Shown one piece after another: positions 1 to 11,415 of a DNA stretch of 64,000 nucleotides. The position numbers were made by a program, and so were the translations under genes. Position 1 is the first letter of the stretch, and the number at the start of each line of letters is the position of its first letter. Source of the stretch: Osmia lignaria lignaria (taxonomy: Eukaryota; Arthropoda; Insecta; Hymenoptera; Megachilidae); NCBI RefSeq assembly GCF_051020975.1, contig NW_027478169.1:10540001-10604000 (forward strand), written 5' to 3'. The notes under the pieces were generated by a model. It saw only the letters and a list, made by a program, of their open reading frames with translations. It was not told where the DNA came from and made no database searches.

Positions 1-145
1 ATCTCGAAATATGTCCGCCAGGCCCCTTCCCTTGAGATATATCTGCAAATATCTCGGAAACGAAGCGAGCTATGGCAAAATGTTGAGAGACCTTTTTTGT
101 AGAGAATTATGTTTCCTACAATTTATTTTCTATGATATTTTTTGA
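1..145. repeat. Left partial monomer
   Basis: This is the 3' portion of a unit cut by the window edge. It starts at the ATCTCGAAATATGTCC segment and contains the second internal direct-repeat copy, the left inverted arm (49-81) and the linker. The linker has ATTTATTTTC where most units have a TATGTTC word. The array therefore extends to the left. Confidence 0.95.
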
Positions 146-169
146 TCAGAAGCGTAGTTTTCGAGATAT
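49..169. repeat. Inverted repeat: 33-bp arms around a 55-bp linker
   Basis: The arm at 49-81 starts ATATCTCGGAAAC and ends GGCAAAAT. The arm at 137-169 starts ATTTTTTGATC and ends GTTTTCGAGATAT. The reverse complement of the first matches the second at 22 of 33 positions without gaps. The matches concentrate in the outer 13-14 bases (GTTT, then CGAGATAT) and in the inner ATTTT. The 55-bp spacer (82-136) is the variable linker. The same arrangement recurs every 322 bp. It may be a relic of an inverted duplication, a cruciform-capable element or a protein-binding dyad; the sequence does not decide. Confidence 0.8.
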
Positions 170-334
170 ATCGAGATATTTAAAAGTTCCGAAGCCGCAC
201 CAACATAATAGAGATACAGAAACACCGTGGCCCCTTTCGTTGAGATAACTCTGCACTAGTGCGAGCCGCAAATGCCACTTCCAGCTTAGCTGTGCAGAAG
301 AAGAACAACAAGAAGAAGAAATATCTCGAAATAT
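166..334. repeat. Inverted 16-mers ATATATCGAGATATTT / AAATATCTCGAAATAT
   Basis: 166-181 and 319-334 are inverted copies matching at 15 of 16 positions, bracketing 137 bp that include the SpeI-type site and most of the GAA tract. In units of the XhoI type the left word reads ATATATCAAGATATTT and the match falls to 14 of 16. With the arms at 157-169 and 371-383 this gives four ATATCTCG-like words per unit, two in each orientation. Confidence 0.8.
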
Positions 335-404
335 GTCCGTCAGGCCCCTTCCCTTGAGATAAATCTGCACATATCTCGGAAACGAAGCGAGCTATGGCAA
401 AATG
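225..404 (+). repeat. Internal direct repeat inside each monomer (two diverged copies)
   Basis: Copy 1 (225-274) and copy 2 (337-404) share the same order of blocks: CCGT, GGCCCCTT, TTGAGATAA, TCTGCA, then GCGAGC, then CAAATG or CAAAATG. The core 231-255 versus 345-369 matches at 22 of 25 positions. Copy 2 has an extra CA before GGCCCC and about 14 extra bases between TCTGCA and GCGAGC. The offset of the cores is 114 bp. I infer that the 322-bp unit is a composite that grew from a shorter ancestral segment by duplication and then became the unit of amplification. Confidence 0.75.
296..320 (+). repeat. GAA/CAA purine-rich tract (conserved in every unit)
   Basis: Twenty-five bases of AGAAGAAGAACAACAAG followed by AAGAAGAA on the + strand. 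It is microsatellite-like but fixed in length; it carries only substitutions such as GAGGAAG, AAGGAC, GATGAAC and AGAATAAG, which mark subfamilies. A trinucleotide tract would normally vary in copy number by slippage, so its constant length is noteworthy. Confidence 0.85.
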
Positions 405-2430
405 TTAAGAGACGTTTTTTGTAGAGAATTATGTATCCTACTATTTATGTTCTATGATATTTTTTGATCCGAAGCGTAGTTTTCGAGATATATCCAGATA
501 TTTAAAAGTTCCGAAGCCGCACCAACATAATAGGGATACAGAAACACCGTGGCCCCTTTCTTTGAGATAACTCTGCACTAGTGCGAGCCGCAAATGCCAC
601 TTCCAGCTTAGCTGTGCAGAAGAAGAACAACAAGAAGAAGAAATATCTCGAAATATGTCCGTCAGGCCCCTTCCCTTGAGATAAATCTGCAAATATCTCG
701 GAAACGAAGCGAGCTATGGCAAAATGCTAAGAGACCTTTTTTGTAGAGAATTAAGTTTCCTACTTTTTATCTTCTATGATATTTTTTGATCAGATGCGTA
801 GTTCTCGAGATATATCAGGATATTTAAAAGTTCCGAAGCCGCACCAACATAATAGTGATACAGAAACACCGTGGCCCCTCTCTTTGAGATAACTCTGCAC
901 TATTGCGAGCTGGAAATGCCACTTCCAGTTTAGCTGTGCAGAAGAAGGACAACAAGAAGAAGAAATATCTCGAAATATGTCCGTTAGGCCCCTTCCCTTG
1001 AGATAAATCTGCAAATATCTCGGAAACGAAGCGACCTATGGCAAAATGTTAAGAGACCTTTTTTGTAGAGAATTAAGTTTCCTACTTTTTATGTTCTATG
1101 ATATTTTTTGATCAGATGCGTAGTTCTCGAGATATATCAAGATATTTAAAAGTTCCGAAGCCGCACCAACATAATAGAGATACAGAAACGCCGTGGCCCC
1201 TTTCTTTGAGATAACTCTGCACTATTGCGAGCTGCAAATGCCACTTCCAGCTTAGCTGTGCAGAGGAAGAACAACAAGAAGAAGAAATATCTCGAAATAT
1301 GTCCGTCAGGCCAGTTCCTTTGAGATGAATCTGCAAATATCTCGGAAACGAAGCGAGCTATGGCAAAATGTTAAGAGACGTTTTTTATAGAGAATTATGT
1401 TTCCTACAATTTATGTTCTATGATATTTTTTGATCAGAAGCGTAGTTTTCGAGATACATCGAGATATTTAATAGTTCCGAAGCCGCACCAACATAATAGA
1501 GATACAGAAACACCGTGGCCCCTTTCTTTGAGATAACTCTGCACTAGTGCGAGCCGCAAATGCCACTTCCAGCTTAGCTGTGCAGAAGAAGAACAACAAG
1601 AAGAAGAAATATCTCGAAATATGTCCGTCAGGCCCCTTCCCTTGAGATAAATCTGCAAATATCTCGGAAACGAAGAGAGCTATGGCAAAATGTTAAGAGA
1701 GCTTTTTTGTAGAGAATTAAGTTTTCTACCTTTTATGTTCTATGATATTTTTTGATCAGATGCGTAGTTCTCGAGATATATCAAGATATTTAAAAGTTCC
1801 GAAGCCGCACCAACATAATAGAGATACAGAAACACCGTGGCCCCTTTCTTTGAGATAACTCTGCACTATTGCGAGCTGTAAATGCCACTTCCAGCTTAGC
1901 TGTGCAGAAGAAGAACAACAAGCAGAAGAAATATCTCGAAATATGTCCGTCAGGCCCCTTCCCTTGAGATAAATCTGCAAATATCTCGGAAACGAAGCGA
2001 GCTATGGCAAAATGTTAAGAGACCTTTTTTGTAGAGAATTAAGTTTCCTACTTTTTACGTTCTATGATATTTTTTGATCAGATGCGTAGTTCTCGAGATA
2101 TATCAAGATATTTAAAAGTTCCGAAGCCGCACCAACATAATAGAGATACAGAAACACCGTGGCCCCTTTCTTTGAGATAACTCTGCACTAGTGCGAGGCG
2201 CAAATGCCACTTCCAGCTTATCTGTGCAGAAGAAGAACAACAAGAAGAAGAAATATCTCGAAATATATCCGTCAGGCCCCTTCCCTTGAGATAAATCTGC
2301 AAATATCTCGGAAACCAATCGAGCTATGGCAAAATGTTAAGAGACCTTTTTTGTAGAGAATTAAGTTTCCTACTTTTTATGTTCTATGATATTTTTTGAT
2401 CAGATGCGTAGTTCTCGAGATATATCAAGA

Positions 2431-3229
2431 TATTTAAAAGTTCCGAAGCCGCACCAACATAATAGAGATACAGAAACACCGTGGCCCCTTTCGTTGAGAT
2501 AACTCTGCACTAGTGCGAGCCGCAAATGCCACTTCCAGCTTAGCTGTGCAGAAGAAGAACAACAAGAAGAAGAAATATCTCGAAATATGTCCGTCAGGCC
2601 CCTTCCCTTGAGATAAATCTGCACATATCTCGGAAACGAAGCGAGCTATGGCAAAATGTTAAGAGACGTTTTTTGTAGAGAATTATGTTTCCTACTATTT
2701 ATGTTCTATGATATTTTTTGATCCGAAGCGTAGTTTTCGAGATATATCCAGATATTTAAAAGTTCCGAAGCCGCACCAACATAATAGGGATACAGAAACA
2801 CCGTGGCCCCTTTCTTTGAGATAACTCTGCACTAGTGCGAGCCGCAAATGCCACTTCCAGCTTAGCTGTGCAGAAGAAGAACAACAAGAAGAAGAAATAT
2901 CTCGAAATATGTCCGTCAGGCCCCTTCCCTTGAGATAAATCTGCAAATATCTCGGAAACGAAGCGAGCTATGGCAAAATGTTAAGAGACCTTTTTTGTAG
3001 AGAATTAAGTTTCCTACTTTTTATCTTCTATGATATTTCTTGATCAGATGCGTAGTTCTCGAGATATATCAAGATATTTAAAAGTTCCGAAGCCGCACCA
3101 ACATAATAGAGATACAGAAACACCGTGGCCCCTCTCTTTGAGATAACTCTGCACTATTGCGAGCTGGAAATGCCACTTCCAGTTTAGCTGTGCAGAAGAA
3201 GGACAACAAGAAGAAGAAATATCTCGAAA
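2431..3229. repeat. Seven-unit higher-order repeat, copy 2
   Basis: Partner of 177-975. It carries the same private variants in the same order. It starts inside unit 2400, whose first 30 bases are of the other (XhoI) type, and ends inside the chimeric unit 3044, so both edges look like exchange points. Confidence 0.8.
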
Positions 3230-3365
3230 TATGTCCGTCAGGCCAGTTCCTTTGAGATGAATCTGCAAATATCTCGGAAACGAAGCGAGCTGTGGCAAAA
3301 TGTTAAGAGACGTTTTTTATAGAGAATTATGTTTCCTACAATTTATGTTCTATGATATTTTTTGA
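3044..3365. repeat. Chimeric monomer, fusion of the 790-type and 1112-type units
   Basis: The 5' two thirds match unit 790 (CCCCTCTCTTTGAG, GAGCTGGAAATG, CAGTTTAGC, AGAAGGACAAC). The 3' third matches unit 1112 (GTCAGGCCAGTTCC, GAGATGAATC). The switch lies between about 3205 and 3235, over the GAA tract and ATATCTCG word. Downstream, unit 3366 matches 1434 (TTTTTTATAGAG, GATACATCGAG, GAAGAGAGC) at offset 1,932 instead of 2,254, so exactly one unit was lost at the fusion. This is the expected product of unequal exchange in register. Confidence 0.8.
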
Positions 3366-6300
3366 TCAGAAGCGTAGTTTTCGAGATACATCGAGATATT
3401 TAAAAGTTCCGAAGCCGCACCAACATAATAGAGATACAGAAACACCGTGGCCCCTTTCTTTGAGATAACTGTGCACTAGTGCGAGCCGCAAATGCCACTT
3501 CCAGCTTAGCTGTGCAGAAGAAGAACAACAAGAAGAAGAAATATCTCGAAATATGTCCGTCAGGCCCCTTCCCTTGAGATAAATCTGTAAATATCTCGGA
3601 AACGAAGAGAGCTATGGCAAAATGTTAAGAGACCTTTTTTGTAGAGAATTAAGTTTCCTACTTTTTATGTTCTATGATATTTTTTGATCAGATGCGTAGT
3701 TCTCGAGATATATCAAGATATTTAAAAGTTCCGAAGCCGCACCAACATAATAGAGATACAGAAACACCGTGCCCCCTTTCTTTGAGATAACTCTGCACTA
3801 GTGCGAGCCGCAAATGCCACTTCCAGCTTAGCTGTGCAGAAGAAGAACAACAAGAAGAAGAAATATCTCGAAATATGCCCGTCAGGCCCCTTCCCTTGAG
3901 ATAAATCTGCAAATATCTCGGAAACGAAGCGAGCTATGGCAAAATGTTAAGAGACCTTTTTTGTAGAGAATTAAGTTTCCTACTTTTTACCTTCTATGAT
4001 ATTTTTTGATCAGATGCGTAGTTCTCGAGATATATCAAGATATTTAAAAGTTCCGAAGCCGCACCAACATAATAGAGATACAGAAACACCGTGGCTCCTT
4101 TCTTTGAGATAACTCTGCACTAGTGCGAGCCGCAAATGCCACTTCCAGCTTAGCTGTGCAGAAGAAGAACAACAAGAAGAAGAAATATCTCGAAATATGT
4201 CCGTCAGGCCCCTTCCCTTGAGATAATTCTGCAAATATCTCGGAAACGAAGCGAGCTATGGCAAAACGTTAAGAGACCTTTTTTGTAGAGAATTATGTTT
4301 CCTACAATTTATGTTCTATGATATTTTTTGATCAGAAGCGTAGTTTTCGAGATATATCGAGATATTTAAAAGTTCCGAAGCCGCACCAACATAATAGAGA
4401 TACAGAAACACCGTGGCCCCTTTCTTTGAGATAACTCTGCACTAGTGCGAGCCGCAAATGCCACTTCCAGCTTAGCTGTGCAGAAGAAGAACAACAAGAA
4501 GAAGAAATATCTCGAAATATGTCCGACAGGCCCCTTCCCTTGAGATAAATCTGCAAATATCTCGGAAACGAAGCGAGCTATGGCGAAATGTTAAGAGACC
4601 TTTTTTGTAGAGAATAATGTTTCCTACAATTTATGTTCTATGATATTTTTTGATCAGATGCGTAGTTCTCGAGATATATCAAGATATTTAAAAGTTCCGA
4701 AGCCGCACCAACATAATAGAGATACAGAAACACCGTGGCCCCTCTCTTTGAGATAACTCTGCACTATTGCGAGCTGCAAATGCCACTTCCAGCTTAGCTG
4801 TGCAGAAGAAGAACAACAAGAAGAAGAAATATCTCGAAGTATGTCCGTCAGGCCAGTTCCTTTGAGCTGAATCTGCAAATATCTCGGAAACGAAGCGAGC
4901 TATGGCAAAATGTTAAGAGACGTTTTTTGTAGAGAATTATGTTTCCTACAATTTATGTTCTATGATATTTTTTGATCAGAAGCGTAGTTTTCGAGATATA
5001 TCGAGATATTTAAAAGTTCCGAAGACGCACCAACATAATAGAGATGCAGAAACACCGTGGCCCCTTTCTTTGAGATAACTGTGCACTAGTGCGAGCCGCA
5101 AATGCCACTTCCAGCTTAGCTGTGCAGAAGAAGAACAACAAGAAGAAGAAATATCTCGAAATATGTCCGTCAGGCCCCTTCCCTTGAGATAAATCTGCAA
5201 ATATCTCGGAAACGAAGCGAGCTATGGCAAAATGTTAAGAGACCTTTTTTGTAGAGAATTAAGTTTCCTACTTTTTATGTTCTATGATATTTTTTGATCA
5301 GATGCGTAGTTCTCGAGATATATCAAGATATTTAAAAGTTCCGAAGCCGCACCAACATAATAGAGATACAGAAACACCGTGGCCCCTTTCTTTGAGATAA
5401 CTCTGCACTATTGCGCGCTGCAAATGCCACTTCCAGCTTAGCTGTGCAGAGGAAGAACAACAAGAAGAAGAAATATCTCGAAATATGTCCGTCAGGCCAG
5501 TTCCTTTGAGCTGAATCTGCAAATATCTCGGAAACGAAGCGAGCTATGGCAAAATGTTAAGAGACGTTTTTTGTAGAGAATTATGTTTCCTACAATTTAT
5601 GTTCTATGATGTTTTTTGATCAGAAGCGTAGTTTTCGAGATATATCGAGATATTTAAAAGTTCCGAAGCCGCACCAACATAATAGGGATACAGAAACACC
5701 GTGGCCCCTTTCTTTGAGATAACTCTGCACTAGTGCGAGCCGCAAATGCCACTTCCAGCTTAGCTGTGCAGAAGAAGAACAACAAGAAGAAGAAATATCT
5801 CGAAATATGTCCGTCAGGCCCCTTCCCTTGAGATAAATCTGCAAATATCTCGGAAACGAAGCGAGCTATGGCAAAATGTTAAGAGACCTTTTTTGTAGAG
5901 AATTAAGTTTCCTACTTTTTATGTTCTATGATATTTTTTGATCAGATGCGTAGTTCTCGAGATATATCAAGATATTTAAAAGTTCCGAAGCCGCACCAAC
6001 ATAATAGAGATACAGAAACACCGTGGCCCCTTTCTTTGAGATAACTCTGCACTATTGCGAGCTGCAAATGCCACTTCCAGCTTAGCTGTGCAGAAGAAGA
6101 ACAACAAGAAGAAGAAATATCTCGAAATATGTCCGTCAGGCCCCTTCCCTTGAGATAAATCTGCAAATATCTCGGAAACGAAGCGAGCTATGGCAAAATG
6201 TTTAGAGACCTTTCTTGTAGAGAATTAAGTTCCCTACCTTTTATGTAGTATGATATTTTTTGATCAGATGCGTAGTTCTCGAGATATATCAAGATATTTA

Positions 6301-7551
6301 AAAGTTCCGAAGCCGCACCAACATAATAGAGATACAGAAACACCGTGGCCCCTTTCTTTGAGATAACTCTGCACTATTGCGCGCTGCAAATGCCACTTCC
6401 AGCTTAGCTGGGCAGAAGAAGAACAACAAGAAGAAGAAATATCTCGAAATATGTCCGTCAGGCCCCTTCCCTTGAGATATATCTGCAAATATCTCGGAAA
6501 CGAAGCGAGCTATGGCAAAATGTTAAGAGACCTTTTTTGTAGAGAATTATGCTTTCTACAATTTATGTTCTATGATATTTTTTGATCAGAAGCGTAGTTT
6601 TCGAGATATATCGAGATATTTAAAAGTTCCGAAGCCGCACCAACATAATAGAGATACAGAAACACCGTGGCCCCTTTCTTTGAGATAACCCTGCACTATT
6701 GCGAGCTGTAAATGCCACTTCCAGCTTAGCTGTGCAGAAGAAGAACAACAAGAAGAAGAAATATCTCGAAATATGTCCGTCAGGCCCCTTCCCTTGAGAT
6801 ATATCTGCAAATATCTCGGAAACAAAGCGAGCTATGGCAAAATGTTAAGAGACCTTTTTTGTAGAGAATTATGTTTCCTACAATTTAAGTTCTATGACAT
6901 TTTTTGATCAGAAGCGTAGTTTTCGAGATATATCGAGATATTTAAAAGTTCCGAAGCCGCACCAACATAATAGAGATACAGAAACACCGTGGCCCCTTTC
7001 TTTCAGATAACTCTGCACTATTGCGAGCTGTAAATGCCACTTCCAGCTTAGCTGTGCAGAAGAAGAACAACAAGAAGAAGAAATATCTCGAAATATGTCC
7101 GTCAGGCCAGTTCCTTTGAGCTGAATCTGCAAATATCTCGGAAACGAAGCGAGCTATGGCAAAATGTTAAGAGACGTTTTTTGTAGAGAATTATGTTTCC
7201 TACAATTTATGTTCTATGATATTTTTTGATCAGAAGCGTAGTTTTCGAGATATATCGAGATATTTAAAAGTTCCGAAGCCGCACCAACATAATAGGGATA
7301 CAGAAACACCGTGGCCCCTTTCTTTGAGATAACTCTGCACTAGTGCGAGCCGCAAATGCCACTTCCAGCTTAGCTGTGCAGAAGAAGAACAACAAGAAGA
7401 AGAAATATCTCGAAATATGTCCGTCAGGCCCCTTCCCTTGAGATAAATCTGCAAATATCTCGGAAACGAAGCGAGCTATGGCAAAATGTTAAGAGACCTT
7501 TTTTGTAGAGAATTAAGTTTCCTACTTTTTATGTTCGATGATATTTTTTGA

Positions 7552-7873
7552 TCAGATGCGTAGTTCTCGAGATATATCAAGATATTTAAAAGTTCCGAAG
7601 CTGCACCAACATAATAGAGGTACGGAAACACCGTGGCCTCTTTCTTTGAGATAACTCTGCACTATTGCGAGCTGCAAATGCCACTTCGAGCTTAGCTGTG
7701 CAGAAGAAGAACAACAAGAAGAAGAAATATCTCGAAATATGTCCGTCAGACCCCTTCCCTTGAGATGAATCTGCAAATATCTCGGAAACGAAGCGAGCTA
7801 TGGCAAAATGTTGAGAGACCTTTTTTGTAGAGAATAATATTTCCTACAATTTACGTTCTATGATATTTTTTGA
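7552..7873. repeat. Private-variant monomer, twin of 28164
   Basis: Shares GTTCGATGATATT, GAAGCTGCACC, ATAGAGGTAC, GGCCTCTTTC, CACTTCGAGC, GTCAGACCCC and GATGAATC with unit 28164, which lies 64 units away. The linker after it (TTGAGAGACC, AGAATAATATTTCC, TTTACGTTC) reappears before unit 29131 rather than directly after 28164, with units 28486 and 28808 lying between. Confidence 0.85.
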
Positions 7874-10800
7874 TCAGAAGCGTAGTTTTCGAGATATATC
7901 GAGATATTTAAAAGTTCCGAAGCCGCACCAACATAATAGAGATACAGAAACACCGTGGCCCCTTTCTTTGAGATAACTCTGCACTATTGCGACCTGCAAA
8001 TGCCACTTCCAGCTCAGCTGTGCAGAAGAAGAACAACAAGAAGAAGAAATATCTCGAAATATGTCCGTCAGGCCCCTTCCGTTGAGATAAATCTGCAAAT
8101 ATCTCGGAAACGAAGCGAGCTATGGCAAAACGTTAAGAGACCTTTTTTGTAGACAATTAAGTTTCCTACTTTTTATGTTCTATGATATTTTTTGATCAGA
8201 TGCGTAGTTCTCGAGATATATCAAGATATTTAAAAGTTCCGAAGCCGCACCAACATAATAGAGATACAGAAACACCGTGGCCCCTTTCTTTGAGATAACT
8301 CTGCACTATTGCGAGCTGGAAATGCCACTTCCAGTTTAGCTGTGCAGAAGAAGAACAACAAGAAGAAGAAATATCTCGAAATATGTCCGTTAGGCCCCTT
8401 CCCTTGAGATAAATCTGCAAATATCTCGGAAACGAAGCGAGCTATGGCAAAATGTTAAGAGACCTTTTTTGTAGAGAATTAAGTTTCCTACTTTTCATGT
8501 TCTATGATATTTTTTGATCAGAAGCGTAGTTTTCGAGATATATCGAGATATTTAAAAGTTCCGAAGCCGCACCAACATAATAAAGATACAGAAACACCGT
8601 GGCCCCTTTCTTTGAGATAACTGTGCACTAGTGCGAGCCGCAAATGCCTCTTCCAGCTTAGCTGTGCAGAAGAAGAACAACAAGAAGAAGAAATATCTCG
8701 AAATATGTCCGTCAGGCCCCTTCCCTTGAGATATATCTGCAAATATCTCGGAAACGAAGCGAGCTATGGCAAAATGATAAGAGACCGTTTTTGTAGAGAA
8801 TTAAGTTTCCTACTTTTTATGTTCTATGATATTTTTTGATCAGACGCGTAGTTCTCGAGATATATCAAGATATTTAAAAGTTCCGAAGCCGCACCAACAT
8901 AATAGAGATACAGAAACACCGTGGCCCCTTTCTTTGAGATAGCTCTGCACTAGTGCGAGCCGCAAATGCCACTTCCAGCTTAGCTGTGCAGAAGAAGAAC
9001 AACAAGAAGAAGAAATATCTCGAAATATGTCCGTCAGGCCCCTCCCCTTGAGATAAATCTGCAAATATCTCGGAAACGAAGCGAGCTATGGCAAAATGTT
9101 AAGAGACCTTTTTTGTAGAGAATTAAGTTTCCTACTTTTTATGTTCTAAGATATTTTTTGATCAGATGCGTAGTTCTCGAGATATATCAAGATATTTCAA
9201 AGTTCCGAAGCCGCACCAACATAATAGAGATACCGAAACACCGTGGCCCCTTTCTTTGAGATAACTCTGCACTATTGCGAGCTGTAAATGCCACTTCCAG
9301 CTTAGCTGTGCAGAAGAAGAACAACAAGAAGAAGAAATATCTCGAAATATGTCCGTCAGGCCCCTTCCCTTGAGATATATCTGCAAATATCTCGGAAACC
9401 AAGCGAGCTATGGCAAAATGTTAAGAGACCGTTTTTGTAGAGAATTAAGTTTCCTACTTTTTATGTTCTATGATATTTTTTGATCAGACGCGTAGTTCTC
9501 GAGATATATCAAGATATTTAAAAGTTCCGAAGCCGCACCAACATAATAGAGATACAGAAACACCGTGGCCCCTTTCTTTGAGATAACTCTGCACTATTGC
9601 GAGCTGGAAATGCCACTTCCAGTTTAGCTGTGCAGAAGAAGAACAACAAGAAGAAGAAATATCTCGAAATATGTCCGTTGGGCCCCTTCCCTTGAGATAA
9701 ATCTGCAAATATCTCGGAAACGAAGCGAGCTATGGCAAAATGTTAAGAGACCTTTTTTGTAGAGAATTAAGTTTCCTACTTTTTATGTTCTATGATATTT
9801 TTTGATCAGAAGCGTAGTTTTCGAGATATATCGAGATATTTAAAAGTTCCGAAGCCGCACCAACATAATAGAGATACAGAAACACCGTGGCCCCTTTCTT
9901 TGAGATAACTCTGCACTATTGCGACCTGCAAATGCCACTTCCAGCTCAGCTGTGCAGAAGAAGAACAACAAGAAGAAGAAATATCTCGAAATATGTCCGT
10001 CAGGCCCCTTCCCTTGAGATAAATCTGCAAATATCTCGGAAACGAAGCGAGCTATGGCAAAATGTTAAGAGACCTTTTTTGTAGAGAATTAAGTTTCCTA
10101 CTTTTTATGTTCTATGATATTTTTTGATCAGATGCGTAGTTCTCGAGATATATCAAGATATTTAAAAGTTCCGAAGCCGCACCAACATAATAGAGATACA
10201 GAAACACCGTGGCCCCTTTCTTTGAGATAACTCTGCACTATTGCGAGCTGGAAATGCCACTTCCAGTTTAGCTGTGCAGAAGAAGAACAACAAGAAGAAG
10301 AAATATCTCGAAATATGTCCGTTAGGCCCCTTCCCTTGAGATAAATCTGCAAATATCTCGGAAACGAAGCGAGCTATGGCAAAATGTTAAGAGACATTTT
10401 TTGTAGAGAATTATGTTTCCTACAATTTATGCTCTATGATATTTTTTGATCAGAAGCGTAGTTTTCGAGATATATCGAGATATTTAAAAGTTCCGAAGCC
10501 GCACCAACATAATAGGGATACAGAAACACCGTGGCCCCTTTCTTTGAGATAACTCTGCACTAGTGCGAGCCGCAAATGCCACTTCCAGCTTAGCTGTGCA
10601 GAAGAAGAACAACAAGAAGAAGAAATATCTCGAAATATGTCCGTCAGGCCCCTCCCCTTGAGATAAATCTGCAAATATCTCGGAAACGAAGCGAGCTATG
10701 GCAAAATGTTAAGAGACCTTTTTTGTAGAGAATTAAGTTTCGTAATTTTTATGTTCTATGATATTTTTTGATCAGATGCGTAGTTCTCGAGATATATCAA

Positions 10801-11415
10801 GATATTTAAAAGTTCCGAAGCCGCACCAACATAATAGAGATACAGAAACACCGTGGCCCCTTTCTTTGAGATAACTCTGCACTATTGCGAGCTGTAAATG
10901 CCACTTCCAGCTTAGCTGTGCAGAAGAAGAACAACAAGAAGAAGAAATATCTCGAAATATGTCCGTCAGGCCCCTTCCCTTGAGATATATCTGCAAATAT
11001 CTCGGAAACGAAGCGAGCTATGGCAAAATGTTAAGAGACCGTTTTTGTAGAGAATTAAGTTTCCTACTTTTTATGTTCTATGATATTTTTTGATCAGATG
11101 CGTAGTTCCCGAGATATATCAAGATATTTAAAAGTTCCGAAGCCGCACCAACATAATAGGGATACAGAAACACCGTGGCCCCTTTCTTTGAGATAACTCT
11201 GCACTAGTGCGAGCCGCAAATGCCACTTCCAGCTTAGCTGTGCAGAAGAAGAACAACAAGAAGAAGAAATATCTCGAAATATGTCCGTCAGGCCACTTCC
11301 CTTGAGATAAATCTGCAAATATCTCGGAAACGAAGCGAGCTATGGCAAAATGTTAAGAGACGTTTTTTGTAGAGAATTATATTTCCTACAATTTATGTTC
11401 TATGATATTTTTTGA

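Larger units (their letters stand above)
146..370 (-). other. Recurrent 74-codon open frame of the repeat (not called a gene)
   Basis: Nearly every unit has this minus-strand frame, here 146-370. It runs back to an in-frame TAG and opens at TTG (GTG in this unit), not ATG. The middle is Ser/Cys-rich (DISSSCCSSSAQ) because it reads the GAA tract. The amino acids that differ between subfamilies are mostly non-conservative (RLALV, QLAIV, QRAIV, QVAIV; ELRI, KLRF, ELRV). Eleven units between 37182 and 49640 carry TTTCAG, which makes an in-frame TGA; 34928 and 39114 carry other stops; and the 323-bp subfamily is frameshifted. These points argue for an incidental frame kept open because the DNA is homogenised. 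I recognise no protein family in it. Confidence 0.9.
146..467. repeat. Reference satellite monomer (322 bp) with internal layout
   Basis: First complete unit, used here to describe the parts. 146-181: GATC, then reverse-oriented CGAGATAT words. 182-224: constant segment with CCGAAGCCGCACCAAC. 225-274: direct-repeat copy 1. 275-295: CCACTTCCAGCTTAGCTG. 296-320: GAA-rich purine tract. 319-334: forward AAATATCTCGAAATAT. 337-404: direct-repeat copy 2. About 404-458: linker, the most variable part, found mainly as AATTAAG with CTACTTTTTATG or AATTATG with CTACAATTTATG. Other linked variants that define subfamilies are AGAAGCGTAGTTTTC versus AGATGCGTAGTTCTC (the second creates XhoI CTCGAG); ACTAGTGCGAGCCGC (SpeI) versus ACTATTGCGAGCTGC; and GGCCCCTTCCCTTGAG versus GGCCAGTTCCTTTGAG. 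This unit is SpeI-type with TTTTC. Confidence 0.95.
177..975. repeat. Seven-unit higher-order repeat, copy 1
   Basis: Shares private variants with about 2431-3229 at an offset of 2,254 bp (7 x 322): TCGTTGAG, CTGCACATATC, GACGTTTTTT, GATCCGAAGCG, ATATCCAGATATTT, AATAGGGATAC, TTTATCTTC and AGAAGGACAAC. Only a handful of single-base differences are visible (for example 434, 727, 787 and 851). Edges are approximate. Confidence 0.8.

Noticed and set aside
49..169. MITE or DNA transposon ends
   Set aside because: The inverted arms repeat in every unit at fixed distance, and no target-site duplication or solo copy in unique DNA is visible.
182..224. RNA polymerase III internal promoter (tRNA-derived SINE origin)
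   Set aside because: AGTTCCGAAGCC resembles a B box only loosely, and no A box or tRNA fold was found.
146..467. CENP-B box
   Set aside because: The CTTCGTTT and TTTTCGAGATATATCGAG segments agree with only part of the box; the essential CGGG part is missing on both strands.
146..467. Hammerhead ribozyme within the satellite
   Set aside because: The closest core word is CTGACGG on the minus strand, not CTGANGA, and no matching GAAA and cleavage site with stems could be placed.
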